The notes under the pieces: model-generated
What the model saw: the letters and a program-made list of their open reading frames with translations, nothing else
Databases searched by the model: none
What the model was told of the DNA's origin: nothing
Assembly: GCF_018129405.1 (NCBI RefSeq)
Contig: NZ_JAFCLP010000002.1
Coordinates: 248,001-312,000, forward strand
From: Bradyrhizobium iriomotense
GTDB lineage: Bacteria > Pseudomonadota > Alphaproteobacteria > Rhizobiales > Xanthobacteraceae
Reading direction: 5' to 3'
DNA length: 64,000 nucleotides
Program-made: the position numbers and the translations under genes
Shown here: positions 36,679-48,733 of the stretch, one piece after another
Position numbering within the stretch: the stretch's first letter is position 1
How the letters are laid out: every line of letters begins with the position of its first letter

Positions 36679-37359
36679 ATGTCAAAAAGCATCTCCGTAA
36701 CAGATCTTCAAAGCGCACTGAATGCCGCACAGATACGGCTCAAACGTGCAGTGCAAGCTCTCGCACCTAAGCATAAGGGTGGAGAGCTTGAGGAGTTTGC
36801 CGCGGCCCAGGAGGCTTTGCTTGAGGCGGAGCGCGCCCTCGCAGCAGCGCAGAACGAACCGCATGCCATTCCAATTGAGTTTCCCGTACAATGGGACACC
36901 GGCGCTCCGCTTCCCTATTTGCTCCAGAACGACTATCGGGCGTTTCTCGTGTTCTTCCTGCGCGACGCTGACCCAGGGTGGGATAGAACCTACGTCAACA
37001 TTCGTCACGCTGATGACGCCAGTCCAAGCAACCTTGCAGTTGTCGAGTTCAAACGTTGCATATGCACAAAGATGGGGACACCAAACGACGAGGTGTTTCA
37101 TGGCCATCCGCTGAACGGCAAGGGCTTGCGAGGGTATAGTCCGCTACGAGTGAAGAATTCTCTTTGGATCAAGGAACTGGAGGCGATCAATTCAATACAT
37201 AGCGGCTACAGACCCGAAGCCTGGCGCGGTCTCAACCACTACATCTTCGGATTCCACGACTGTACCTTCGAATGTGTCGCGGAATCATTCCTCGTTGAGG
37301 CAAGAGCGACGACTGTTCCTGAATTGCTCACCGAAATTTGCGGCAAACTTGTCCAGTAG
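36679..37359 (+). CDS. Hypothetical protein of lower G+C
   Basis: A 226-residue protein I do not recognise. It begins with a helical, probably coiled-coil stretch (ITDLQ-like SVTDLQSALNAAQIRLKRAV to about residue 60), followed by a globular part. That part contains NDYRAFLVFFLRDADPGWDR, EVFHGHPLNGKGLRGY and HYIFGFHDCTFECVAESFLV. No signal peptide. G+C is visibly lower than in the core genes around it, and codon choice includes many A/T-ending codons. It is flanked by long non-coding gaps. This suggests horizontal origin. The coding status is supported by the clean 226-codon frame and a sensible composition. Confidence 0.65.
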   Translation: MSKSISVTDLQSALNAAQIRLKRAVQALAPKHKGGELEEFAAAQEALLEAERALAAAQNEPHAIPIEFPVQWDTGAPLPYLLQNDYRAFLVFFLRDADPGWDRTYVNIRHADDASPSNLAVVEFKRCICTKMGTPNDEVFHGHPLNGKGLRGYSPLRVKNSLWIKELEAINSIHSGYRPEAWRGLNHYIFGFHDCTFECVAESFLVEARATTVPELLTEICGKLVQ

Positions 37360-37539
37360 GGTCGCCTCGACACCTCGAGTCCCTCCGGTCCCTCCAAAGC
37401 GGCGTAGCGCTAGTGTGCAGGGAAGCGCACCACAGCTGGCGGTAGCGCAATATTGAAGGCGGCATCATAGCGCCACGGCGAAGCAATAGTGCCCATCTTC
37501 ATCGGCCGTGGCGCGCCAATAGCGGCAGTAAATTATCCA

Positions 37540-38438
37540 ATGCGTATTATTGATCGTCTGTTCTCTTGCCTCGCTCTATTCATCGCAATGGCAGCCCTCC
37601 CGGTGTTTCCCGTGCGCGCCGCCGAAACCTGCCCCTTCATCAGCGCCCAGCAGCTCGCCAGTGCGATGCCGGCGCTCAAATGGTCACTGATCTCAAATCA
37701 GGACGGCCGCGGCTGCATCTACCAGGCCGGGCGCGGCGACACGATGATGTTGAGCGTGTTCCGCAATCCCGACCAGGACCGCGCCAGGGAATTGTACGCG
37801 ACCTTCGTCAAGACGCTTGGCGAGCGCATGCCGCTGAACGCAGTCGCAGGGATCGGCGACGAAGGCCAGGGCGGAACGAGCGCCGCCGGCGCAGAGCGCC
37901 AGGAGGCCTCGGTCGTCGCCTTGTCCGGCGATTACATCCTGCAGGTCAGCGTCTATCCGATCGGCCGGCGTTCCGACGATGCGCTGCTCCGACCGCTCAC
38001 CGAAGCCGCGCGCGTTGCCATCGCCAGCGTGAGCAAGAGCAGCGAGCGGTTCGGCGATTGCGAGTGGCTCACCGCCGCCGATGCCGACGGCTTTCTCGAC
38101 AAGAGCACGCTGACGGTCCAGCGGACCGGCGCGGGCAGCTGCATGATGTTCGATCGCGAGGCCAACACCATGACCGGCGCGGTGATCACGATGTCGCGCG
38201 ATACCGTCGTCAGCATGATGAAGCGCACGGGCCCGTGCCGGCACGTGGCGATTCCCGAGCTCGGCAGTGGAGCGTTCGGCGAGCATTCCTGCACCAAGGG
38301 CAACGGCAACGCCGCCAACATCTACGTCTGGAAGAATGGCAGGCAGGCTTCGATCCTGTTCGCACCGGTCAAGCCGCATCCCGAGTCCGGCTCGGTCGAG
38401 CGCCTGAAGGCGGTCGCCGGGCGGGTCTATGGAAAGCT

Positions 38439-38442
<4 letters not shown>
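37540..38442 (+). CDS. Secreted hypothetical protein with internal duplication
   Basis: A 300-residue protein with a signal peptide ([20 protein letters not shown] then AAE). The mature part seems to contain two related halves. Half one begins [20 protein letters not shown] with a GCIY element. Half two begins [20 protein letters not shown] with SCMMF. Each ends in a helix with SV/AV-type residues ([22 protein letters not shown]). Conserved Cys pairs suggest disulfides. The function is unknown. ATG 37540 is chosen because it starts the signal peptide. Its stop overlaps the stop of the convergent kinase gene. Confidence 0.75.
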
Positions 38443-40805
<2,363 letters not shown>

Positions 40806-40904
40806 GCTTAAGCCGGGTTAATTTTGTGGGAGATTTTGCGGCGTCCTTGACGGGCACGTTTGCATTTTGTTCTAACCATGGCCCCTGCCTGGAGCCCTCC
40901 GCCA

Positions 40905-41702
40905 ATGCCCATCAGAGTTGCCACCTGGAACGTGAATTCGGTCCGGCAGCGGATCGATCTCCTCCTGACCTGGCTGAGGGAGTGCCAGCCCGACATCGTC
41001 TGCCTGCAGGAGATCAAATGCGTCGACGAGGCCTTCCCACGGCTGGAGATCGAGGCGCTCGGCTACAACGTCGTCACCCATGGGCAGAAGACGTTCAACG
41101 GCGTCGCCCTGCTCTCAAAGCTGCGGTTCGACGAGACCAGGTCGGGGCTCGCCGGCGACGACGAGGACGCCCATGCCCGCTTCCTCGAGGGCGTGGTGAC
41201 GCTCAAGTCTGGCGTGCTGCGCATCGCCTGCCTCTATCTGCCCAACGGCAATCCGGTCGGGACCGAGAAATATCCCTACAAGCTCAAATGGATGTCGCGG
41301 CTTCTTGAGTATTCGAAGGAGCGCCTCAAGACCGAGGAGCCGCTGATCCTCGCGGGCGACTTCAACGTCATCCCGCATGCCCGCGACGTCTCCAATCCGG
41401 CCGCCTGGACCGAGGATGCCCTGTTCAAGACCGAGACGCGCGAGAGTTTTCAGTCCCTGCTCGGCCTCGGCCTGACCGACGCCTTGCGGGCGGTCACGGA
41501 CGAGCCGGGCCTCTACACCTTCTGGGATTACCAGGCCGGCGCCTGGCAGAAGAACCAGGGCCTGCGTATCGACCATCTGCTGCTGTCGCCTCAGGCCAGC
41601 GACAAGCTCGCCAATGTCGGGATCGACAGCTATGTGCGCGGCTGGGAGAAGCCGTCGGACCACGTGCCGGTGTGGGCGGACCTGGATCTGGAGGCTGCGT
41701 AA
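40905..41702 (+). CDS. xth: Exodeoxyribonuclease III
   Basis: A 265-residue AP endonuclease/3' exonuclease of base-excision repair. MPIRVATWNVNSVRQRIDLL, PDIVCLQEIKCVDEAFP, EPLILAGDFNVIPHARDV and the C-terminal KPSDHVPVWADLDL hold the metal-binding Asn/Glu and catalytic Asp/His residues. ATG 40905 is the family start; in-frame ATGs upstream add a non-conserved leader. Confidence 0.94.
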   Translation: MPIRVATWNVNSVRQRIDLLLTWLRECQPDIVCLQEIKCVDEAFPRLEIEALGYNVVTHGQKTFNGVALLSKLRFDETRSGLAGDDEDAHARFLEGVVTLKSGVLRIACLYLPNGNPVGTEKYPYKLKWMSRLLEYSKERLKTEEPLILAGDFNVIPHARDVSNPAAWTEDALFKTETRESFQSLLGLGLTDALRAVTDEPGLYTFWDYQAGAWQKNQGLRIDHLLLSPQASDKLANVGIDSYVRGWEKPSDHVPVWADLDLEAA

Positions 41703-41716
41703 GCTACGTCGAGATG

Positions 41717-41742
41717 GTGGGCACGCTGCGCTTTGCCCACCC
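41717..41742. repeat. GGTGGGCA palindrome between xth and the ExoR-like gene
   Basis: GGTGGGCA (41717-41724) and TGCCCACC (41735-41742) are perfect inverted arms around a 10-base loop. It lies between the convergent stops of xth (41702) and the Sel1 gene (41764). The type recurs in bradyrhizobial intergenic DNA as I know it. It could act as a bidirectional transcription-ending structure. Confidence 0.65.
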
Positions 41743-41763
41743 TACGGCACCGGTGTTGCCGAG

Positions 41764-42585
41764 CTACTCCCGGCGGCCCTGCACCCATTGTTCCAGCATT
41801 TGCAGGCACATGGCGCGGTCGTCGTCGGAGGCCTTGGCGAAGGCGCGGTTGTAGCTTTCCTTGATCCAGGTCTCCTCGCTACCTGCACTGTCGCGCGCCA
41901 GCGTCAGCCACATCAGGCCGCGCGCCGCCTGCCGCGGCAGGCGGTCACCGTTGAACAGCATCTGGCCGAGCAGCGCCTGCGCCTCATGCTGGCCCTTCTG
42001 TGCGGCAAGGCCGAGCCAGCGGGCGCCGTAGCGGAAGTCCTCGCGCGAGGCGTCCGGCGTCTTCAGGTACAGCCGGGCGAGATCGTACTGGGCATCCGCA
42101 TTGCCGAAATAGGAGGCCGCATAGGAGAACATCTCCCGCGCCCGCTCCGGATCGGCTTTGATCTTCGAGTTCGGGATGCCGCTGAGGTAGTAGCGGCCGA
42201 GCGCGACGAAGGCGTTGGCCACGACCTGTGCCTGCGGTGCCGACGGGCTGTCCTCGGCGTGCGCGTTGGCGATCCGGCTGAAATATTCGAAGGCACGCAC
42301 GTCGTCCTGGGCGACGCCGTCGCCATTGGCGTACATGCGGCCGAGCTTCCACTGCGCGATGGGATGACCGCCCTCGGCGGCATATTGCAGGGCGCTGAGC
42401 GAGGTTTCCTGGGTCGCCGGAGCCACCTTGCCGCGCACCGCACCCGCGGCGCCCGGCAGCGTGGTCACGACGGGGATGGTGGCGTCCTTCTGGTTGACCG
42501 GCGCGCCGTCAAAGGCGAGCGCAGGCGCGACCAGCGCACTGGCCCCCAACACAAACGCAACTATGGCACGCCTAGATGTCCGCAT
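41764..42585 (-). CDS. exoR: Sel1-repeat periplasmic protein, ExoR-like
   Basis: A 273-residue exported protein: signal [20 protein letters not shown], then four to five Sel1/TPR-like repeats. These include [60 protein letters not shown] and [20 protein letters not shown]. Size, signal peptide and the order YANGDGV...YF, ALGxYYxxGIP, YxxAASxFGxxxAQxxLA resemble rhizobial ExoR. ExoR is a periplasmic inhibitor of the ExoS/ChvI two-component system controlling exopolysaccharide and motility. The assignment is probable, not certain. The start lies inside the 3' end of ilvD (14-base overlap), so it is probably co-transcribed. Confidence 0.7.
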   Translation of the reverse strand: MRTSRRAIVAFVLGASALVAPALAFDGAPVNQKDATIPVVTTLPGAAGAVRGKVAPATQETSLSALQYAAEGGHPIAQWKLGRMYANGDGVAQDDVRAFEYFSRIANAHAEDSPSAPQAQVVANAFVALGRYYLSGIPNSKIKADPERAREMFSYAASYFGNADAQYDLARLYLKTPDASREDFRYGARWLGLAAQKGQHEAQALLGQMLFNGDRLPRQAARGLMWLTLARDSAGSEETWIKESYNRAFAKASDDDRAMCLQMLEQWVQGRRE

Positions 42586-44296
42586 AGCACTGTTTCTCGT
42601 GCGCGCCGCCCGGATGGGTCACAGCCCCCCCGACCGCTGGTCCAACCTGCTGAGCATATTTCCAGAGCGCACCCGACGTGTGGTTAGTCGCGCGAGCGCT
42701 CCATTTGGTCTTGCGCTGGGCGAGCTCCTGGTCGCTCAATTTTACGTTAAGGGTCCCGGCGACGGCGTCGATCTCGATGATGTCGCCATCCTCGAGCAGC
42801 CCGATCGGGCCGCCGATGGCGGCCTCAGGCCCGACATGGCCGATGCAGAAGCCGCGGGTGGCGCCGGAGAAACGGCCGTCGGTGATGAGCGCGATCTTGC
42901 CGCCCATGCCCTGCCCGGTCAGCGCCGCGGTGGTCTGGAGCATCTCCCGCATGCCGGGGCCACCCTTGGGGCCCTCGTAGCGGATGACGATGACTTCGCC
43001 TTCCTTGTAAGTGCGGTTCTGAACAGCCTCGAACGCGTCCTCCTCCCGGTCAAAGCACCTGGCCGGACCGGTAAACCTGAGGTTGGACATTCCCGCGACT
43101 TTCACGATCGCACCTTCTGGCGCCAAATTGCCCTTCAGACCGACCACACCGCCGGTGACGGTGATGGGGTTGTCTGCCGGGTGCACCACGTCCTGGTGCG
43201 GATTCCACTTCACGCTTTTGAGGTTTTCGGCGATCGTTCGACCGGTGACCGTAATGCAGTCGCCGTGGAGAAATCCGTTGTCGAGCAGCGTCTTCATCAG
43301 AAGCGGTATGCCACCTACTTCAAACATGTCTTTGGCGACATAACGGCCGCCCGGCTTCAAATCCGCGACATAAGGTGTCTTTTTGAAGATTTCGGCGACG
43401 TCGAATAAGTCAAACTTAATGCCCGCCTCATGGGCGATCGCTGGTAGGTGCAGCGCAGCATTGGTCGAGCCGCCGGAGGCAGCGACGACGGCCGCCGCGT
43501 TTTCCAATGCCTTGCGGGTGACGATGTCGCGCGGCCGGATATTCTCGGCGATCAGGTCCATCACCTTCTCGCCCGCGGTCATGCAGAAGGCGTCACGGAT
43601 CTCGTAGGGTGCCGGGGCACCGGCCGAGTAAGGCAGCGCAAGGCCGATCGCCTCGGAGACGGTCGCCATGGTGTTGGCGGTAAACTGCGCGCCACAGGCG
43701 CCCGCGGAGGGGCATGCCACGCGCTCGATCTCGTCGAGGTCCTCGTCCGACATGGCACCGACCGAGTGCTTGCCGACGGCCTCGAACATGTCCTGCACGG
43801 TGACCTGCTGTCCGCGGAAATTGCCGGGCAGGATCGAGCCGCCGTAGATGAAGATCGAGGGCACGTTGAGGCGGACCATCGCCATCATCATGCCGGGCAG
43901 CGACTTGTCGCAGCCGGCAAGCCCGACAAGCGCGTCGTAGGCGTGGCCGCGCACGGTCAGCTCGACGGAATCGGCGATGCATTCGCGCGACGGCAGCGAG
44001 GAGCGCATGCCGTCATGGCCCATGGCGATGCCGTCGGTCACGGTGATGGTGCAGAATTCGCGCGGCGTGCCGCCCGCGGACGCGACGCCCTTCTTCACCG
44101 CCTGCGCCTGGCGCATCAAAGCGATGTTGCAGGGAGCGGCTTCGTTCCAGCAGGAGGCGACACCGACGAAGGGCTGGTGGATCTGCTCGGTGGTCAGACC
44201 CATGGCGTAGAAGTAGGACCGATGCGGCGCGCGCGCAGGGCCTTCCGTCACGTGACGGCTCGGCAGCCTCTGCTTGATGTTAGTCTTCGCGTCCAT
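42572..44296 (-). CDS. ilvD: Dihydroxy-acid dehydratase
   Basis: A 574-residue Fe-S enzyme of branched-chain amino acid synthesis. Cysteine motifs [21 protein letters not shown] and [16 protein letters not shown] supply the cluster ligands. [34 protein letters not shown] and [18 protein letters not shown] are family signatures. It converts 2,3-dihydroxy-isovalerate/3-methylvalerate to the 2-oxoacids. The start at 44296 faces a 1.2-kb repeat-rich gap. Confidence 0.97.
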   Translation of the reverse strand: MDAKTNIKQRLPSRHVTEGPARAPHRSYFYAMGLTTEQIHQPFVGVASCWNEAAPCNIALMRQAQAVKKGVASAGGTPREFCTITVTDGIAMGHDGMRSSLPSRECIADSVELTVRGHAYDALVGLAGCDKSLPGMMMAMVRLNVPSIFIYGGSILPGNFRGQQVTVQDMFEAVGKHSVGAMSDEDLDEIERVACPSAGACGAQFTANTMATVSEAIGLALPYSAGAPAPYEIRDAFCMTAGEKVMDLIAENIRPRDIVTRKALENAAAVVAASGGSTNAALHLPAIAHEAGIKFDLFDVAEIFKKTPYVADLKPGGRYVAKDMFEVGGIPLLMKTLLDNGFLHGDCITVTGRTIAENLKSVKWNPHQDVVHPADNPITVTGGVVGLKGNLAPEGAIVKVAGMSNLRFTGPARCFDREEDAFEAVQNRTYKEGEVIVIRYEGPKGGPGMREMLQTTAALTGQGMGGKIALITDGRFSGATRGFCIGHVGPEAAIGGPIGLLEDGDIIEIDAVAGTLNVKLSDQELAQRKTKWSARATNHTSGALWKYAQQVGPAVGGAVTHPGGAHEKQCYADI

Positions 44297-45490
44297 CGCA
44301 ACCAGTTTCCCCGGTCAACCCTTTCAGACCCGAAAAATCAGAGCCAAGATTTGAATCGACCTTGGGATTTCCCGTCGTCTTCGAGGGATCGCCGCTCCCG
44401 CCGAAAAACTTAGAGCGATTTTATTCATGTTCGGGTGTGGCCAAAAAGCGGCGGTGATGCGAACGGCTGGCGATGAGGGCTTAATCCGGAATAGGTGTTG
44501 CGTAGACAGCACAATCGTTACCGGGAAGACACGGAGATGGCTACTTGGATACCGCCCAGAAGATGACAGTCCACAATCTGAGATTTTGTAGCAGGTACAG
44601 CGCACCCCGCATGGGACGACCGACGGGCACACCCACGAAGTGAGTCGCTGGCGCCCCTCGCGGAGCGAGGTGCATCGCTCGTGTCCCGGACAAGCTGCAA
44701 CTCGTAAGGCGTTGCGGCGCAGAGCCGGGACCCAGGGCAGCATGGCACCGCGCGGTTGGATGGGCCCCGACTCTGCAGCGCACCGCACCGGACGATGCTT
44801 CGCATCGCCGGGGAGACGCTGCGCTCCGTCCGGGGCACGAGAGCGAAGTGTGGCGCACGCTCTCTCCAAGTCGTCATTGCGAGCGCAGCGAAGCAATCCA
44901 GAATCCCTCCGCGGAAAGACTCTGGAGTGGTCGGACGGCTTATGCCGCGCTCTCCTGGGAGCCGAATTCCTTCTGGCCTCCCTCGTCCTTGCGAAATTCA
45001 CCAGCACCGCGCCGGTTGACGCGAGGGCCGCCTCCGCAAGAGCTTGGCCGTAGCAACGACGGCCAGGACCACACGGTTTTGCCGTACGCGCGGCCCGCCA
45101 TTTCGCCGCAGTTTTCCCAGCCCTGTCGACGGAGCCGGAAACTTACAGACGAGACGAACCTGACAGCGCCGTTCGTCCGCACGAAGCCTAAAGGGCTCAC
45201 GGAGAGCAATCCGCCCTGCCCTCAAGCTCTCGCGCCCGACGCTGCCGCGTCCACCGCAAGCCCGGCTCGCGAAAATGACGACCACATGATCGCCCCTCAA
45301 GGATGAGCCGGGATGGGCAACACATACGACAAATCCGAATTTCGGTAAAGCGGAATCTTTTTGGCGATGCGGGTTGACAGCCGGGCGACACAGCCCGGGT
45401 CCCGTAGCCCGGATGAGCGAAGCGATATCCGGGGATATTGCGAGCGGATACCCGGGTGTCGCTGCGCTCACCCGGGCTACGCGTGACCGC
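44297..45490. repeat. Repeat-rich intergenic region of about 1.2 kb
   Basis: No supported gene. Between about 44560 and 44930 several dispersed repeat types are packed together. They include CTCGCGGAGCGAGGTGC near 44658, GACGATGCTTCGCATCGCC near 44790, CGTCATTGCGAGCGCAGCGA at 44872 (recurring at 62166) and a hairpin-like ATCCCTCCGCGGA stretch. At 45403-45482 a GTAGCCCGGATG palindrome closes the region. The many translated frames across it are composed of repeat-derived phrases. Confidence 0.7.
45403..45482. repeat. Long palindromic repeat, second GTAGCCCGGATG copy
   Basis: Starts CGTAGCCCGGATGAGCGAAG and ends CTGCGCTCACCCGGGCTACG. The ends are inverted copies, with an internal ATATCCGGGGATAT palindrome near 45426. 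It lies directly downstream of the membrane-protein stop at 45491 on the minus strand, so it may end the B12 operon transcript. Same family as 21092-21177. Confidence 0.8.
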
Positions 45491-46069
45491 TCAGGCCGAC
45501 ATCGCCTTGCGCCGGAACGGAGCGACCAGGCGGACGATCTCGCAGACGGCGACGAGGCCGGCGAGCCAGACGGCGCTGAGAAGCCCAAGCCGCATCACGA
45601 TGGCGGCGGTGAAGGCGCCCTCTCCGCCAAGGGCCGGCGTCGCGGCAAACAGCACGAGCTCGTAGATCGCATACGCGACGACGAGCGTGATCGCCAGCAT
45701 CAGTGGCGCGCGCCCCTGCGGCAGCACACGAAGCACCACAGACGAGACGGCGGTCGCAACCAGCGCAGCGGCGCCGATGACAAAACCCCAGGCGAGAGTG
45801 CTGCCATCGACCGGATAGTGCAGCACACCGAAACCGATGCTCTGGTTCACCAGCCATGCGCCGATGACGACGAGCAGCGCCGGCCGCAGCGGCAGCATCG
45901 CGGCCGCGATGACGGCGAACGCGGCAAACGGAGTTGCGCAGGCGAGCGCGAAGCTTGCCAGCGCACACGACATCGTCAGCAGTGCAAGGCAAAACATCGG
46001 CGCGAGGCGCGGCGCGACCGGGTGAAGCCGGAAACGATCGCCTTGAGACGGCAGGATGTCGAGAGCCAT
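45491..46069 (-). CDS. Small multi-pass membrane protein of the B12 operon (candidate transporter)
   Basis: A 192-residue protein with five to six hydrophobic helices (APMFCLALLTMSCALASFAL, PALLVVIGAWLVNQSIGFGV, AWGFVIGAAALVATAVSSVV, LMLAITLVVAYAIYELVLFA, VMRLGLLSAVWLAGLVAVCE). It starts at ATG 46069 with AGGAGAT 5 bases upstream. It lies 58 bases after the BtuB-like receptor gene and under the same riboswitch, so a role in moving a corrinoid or its precursor across the inner membrane is likely. Size and helix count fit the solitary ECF-type S components BtuM/BtuN, but I cannot confirm family membership. No ECF ATPase or BtuCDF gene is present here. Confidence 0.7.
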   Translation of the reverse strand: MALDILPSQGDRFRLHPVAPRLAPMFCLALLTMSCALASFALACATPFAAFAVIAAAMLPLRPALLVVIGAWLVNQSIGFGVLHYPVDGSTLAWGFVIGAAALVATAVSSVVLRVLPQGRAPLMLAITLVVAYAIYELVLFAATPALGGEGAFTAAIVMRLGLLSAVWLAGLVAVCEIVRLVAPFRRKAMSA

Positions 46070-46127
46070 GGGTATCTCCTTTTGCAATTCTAGCCCATTC
46101 GGGAGCATGTGACAGCCCCATCGGGGC

Positions 46128-48359
46128 TCAGAACGTGGCGCCGGCCTTGAGCAGATAGGTGCGGCCGGGCAGCGGATAGGCGCTGAAGCGGCCATCGGTG
46201 AAAGTGCTGGCGATCGCATAGTCGTAGTAGAGCGCGTTCAGCACATTGTTGACACTGAGGGACCAGAAATAGCGCTCGTACTGACCGCCGAGCTTGAGGT
46301 CGATCGTGCCGTTGGCAGGGATTGGCTTCTGGGTTCCCGCCTGGTCGTTGTCCATGCGCCGCTCGCTCCAGAAGCGCGCGGTGGCATCGAGCACAACATA
46401 GTTCTGCCAGATGTTCCAAGTGAAGCCCGCACTCGCGGTGTATCGCGACACCAGCGGCACATCATTGCCGGCCCAGACGCCTTCGCGGAAGACGGCCCGT
46501 GTATAGGCCATGCCGGAGCGCAGCAGCAGAGCGTCGTTGACGCGATAGGACAGACTGGTCTCGGAGCCGTAGCGCCGGGTCGGATCGAGATTGGTGTTGT
46601 AGAACAGGATCGGGCTGAAATGGATCTCATTGGTGAGGTCCATCAGATAGAGACTGCTCTGCAACTGCAGCCCGCCCCCTTTGATGCGCAGCCCGCCCTC
46701 GACATCTCGCGACGTCTGGGTCTTGAGCTGGAAGGTTTGCGGGATCGGAGCGAAGGTGAAGGGATCGAACGACGGCCCCGACGACACGCGCTCATCGACG
46801 TCAGGCGTCCTGAATGCGCGCGCCGCGCGGCCGAACAGCGAGATCATGTCATTGAGGCGATGCTCGGCACCGAGGTGCAGCGCATATTGCGTCTCATCGC
46901 TCCGAAGCGGGAGCGCGCCGATGTCGGTGTTGAACGGGGCCGCCGGGTCGAAATTGTCGCGAGCCGAGAGGCTGACGTTCTGCACGCGCCCGCCGTAGGA
47001 GATGTCGGTCGTGGGCAGCACACTCAATGTGTGCTGAAAATAGCCCGCAACCGTCTGCTGCCTGAGGTCGTAATTGTGCCAGGGAGCCAGCCCCTGCCCG
47101 GCACCGCGGTTCTGCTGAAAGCTCGCATCGTAGTAGTCGATACCGGTCAGGAGCTGCGACGGCATCCCCAGCAGCAGGCTCTTCACGCTGAGACGCGGCG
47201 TGATCGACCATGTCGTCAGATCGGCATCGACATAGGTCGACGTGAACAATGCCGGGACCGGCGTTGGGCCGGAGAAGAACGCGCTCTGCTGCTTCTTGTC
47301 GCGCACGCCGCCGTCGACGATGAGATCGACGCCGTTGACCAAAGTCTTGGTGAAGCCTGCCGTTGCGCTAAAACCCTGCTGGTTGGCGTAATTGAAAGGC
47401 GTGCTGGTCCCCTTCCGATTGGTTGCGAGCTCGTCGACGCCGATCGAGGGATCGACGATGCGGCCGCCCGGCAGTCGCAGCTCCTGATTGTCGCCTGTCA
47501 CGGTCAGGAACGCGGAAAGGCCAGGTGTCGTATAGTTCAGATTGCCGACGCCGTTCTCCTGGGAATAGCGATTGTTGTCGCGGTAGCCGTCGGTCTTGAC
47601 GGTGTTGCCGTAAAACGAGGTCGACCACGGACCGGAATTGAGCGAGGTCGAGATGTTGCCAAGCTTCGTGTTGAACGAGCCGAAGCCGGCCTCGATGCGT
47701 GCGGTCGCGGGCGGTCCGCCGACGCCGTTTTTGGTGACGATGTTGATCACGCCACCGACTGCGTTGTCGCCGTAGAGCACCGCGCCCGAATTGCCGCGCG
47801 TGATCTCGATGCGCTCGATGGAATTGAGCGGGATGGTGGAGAGGTCCACCTGTGTCATGTCGATGTCGTTCAGCCGCCGGCCGTTGATCAGCACCAGCGT
47901 GTTGGCGGTGGCAAAGGCGCCGAAGCCGCGCAGGTCGACGCTGGTCCTCGCGGCCACCGGCCCGCCATAGAGCGTCGTGATCTGGGCGCCCGGGACTTGC
48001 GTCGCGATGATCTCGGCAAGTGTCTGCGACGGCGAATGCGCGATGTCCGCGGCCGTGATGACGGTCGTGGCGGCCCCGACAATGCCCCCGTTGCTGGCGG
48101 CAGCCGCACTGCCGGAGCCGGATGAGCCGGCGCCGCTCGGGGCGGCATTCGACGGCGCACGCCTCCTCACCGTATCGCCATCGCCCGTCGCCCTGGCGCG
48201 GGTGCGGTTCTGATCGTCGGACTTGGTCACCTCGACCGGCGGCAGCTGCTCGGTGGCAGCGTGCTGCGCCAGGGCGACGGAGAGATCGAGCGAATGGAGG
48301 GAAATGGATGCGACAAGGCCGGCGCTGAGGCGCCTGGCGGCAGAGACAATGCGGGACAC
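46128..48359 (-). CDS. btuB: TonB-dependent outer-membrane receptor, BtuB-like
   Basis: A 743-residue receptor. A signal peptide ends near VALAQ, followed by a low-complexity Ser/Gly/Ala segment. The plug domain contains DIAHSPSQTLAEIIATQVPG, TSVDLRGFGAFATANTLVLI, NGRRLNDIDMTQVDLSTIPL and IEITRGNSGAVLYGDNAVGG. A 22-strand barrel ends in the terminal aromatic strand TYLLKAGATF. The cobalamin riboswitch 125 bases upstream indicates vitamin B12 or another corrinoid as ligand. Confidence 0.92.
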   Translation of the reverse strand: MSRIVSAARRLSAGLVASISLHSLDLSVALAQHAATEQLPPVEVTKSDDQNRTRARATGDGDTVRRRAPSNAAPSGAGSSGSGSAAAASNGGIVGAATTVITAADIAHSPSQTLAEIIATQVPGAQITTLYGGPVAARTSVDLRGFGAFATANTLVLINGRRLNDIDMTQVDLSTIPLNSIERIEITRGNSGAVLYGDNAVGGVINIVTKNGVGGPPATARIEAGFGSFNTKLGNISTSLNSGPWSTSFYGNTVKTDGYRDNNRYSQENGVGNLNYTTPGLSAFLTVTGDNQELRLPGGRIVDPSIGVDELATNRKGTSTPFNYANQQGFSATAGFTKTLVNGVDLIVDGGVRDKKQQSAFFSGPTPVPALFTSTYVDADLTTWSITPRLSVKSLLLGMPSQLLTGIDYYDASFQQNRGAGQGLAPWHNYDLRQQTVAGYFQHTLSVLPTTDISYGGRVQNVSLSARDNFDPAAPFNTDIGALPLRSDETQYALHLGAEHRLNDMISLFGRAARAFRTPDVDERVSSGPSFDPFTFAPIPQTFQLKTQTSRDVEGGLRIKGGGLQLQSSLYLMDLTNEIHFSPILFYNTNLDPTRRYGSETSLSYRVNDALLLRSGMAYTRAVFREGVWAGNDVPLVSRYTASAGFTWNIWQNYVVLDATARFWSERRMDNDQAGTQKPIPANGTIDLKLGGQYERYFWSLSVNNVLNALYYDYAIASTFTDGRFSAYPLPGRTYLLKAGATF

Positions 48360-48483
48360 CGTTGTAACCTCGGCATGACGTCAGTGGCACGTCACAGCGA
48401 ACGAGGTTTCACGCGGAGCGATGGATTGCTCGTGTGAAGCTAATGTCTGTACTCCCCGACCGACATCTTCGCGTGTGACCACG

Positions 48484-48659
48484 GCTGACGGCAGGTCTCC
48501 TGGCTCGCGGGTCGTTACCTTACGTCGCCTTCCCAGGACCGAGATTCCCAGTGGCATATGACGAAAGATTCACCGCTTACAGTTGCGGGGGCAGCCGTGG
48601 CGTTGGGAAAATCCCGCACCACGTTCCCTTTTGATCTCCGTGAGGAGAACCGTCACTGA
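48484..48659 (-). ncRNA. Cobalamin (AdoCbl) riboswitch
   Basis: On the minus strand the element reads GGGAACGTGGTGCGGGA near its 5' part, then ACGGCTGCCCCCGCAACTGT with AAGCGG after it. The B12-box core GCCACTGGGAATCTCGGTCC follows, then TGGGAAGGCGACG and GAGCCAGGAGACCTGCCGTC. These are the conserved segments of the cobalamin riboswitch class. It lies upstream of btuB and should repress expression of receptor and membrane protein when B12 is sufficient. Confidence 0.95.
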
Positions 48660-48733
48660 TCAATCTACGAGGCGATCGCAGGTTGAGTCAATCGACCGGT
48701 CGAACGATGAGCCCGAACGTCAGGCGAACGCGA

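Noticed and set aside
44324-45007. Minus-strand frame of 227 codons upstream of ilvD
   Set aside because: Its translation consists of phrases derived from dispersed repeats (for example LLRCARNDD, SRAPDGAQRLPGDA) with no domain, typical of repeat-generated false genes.
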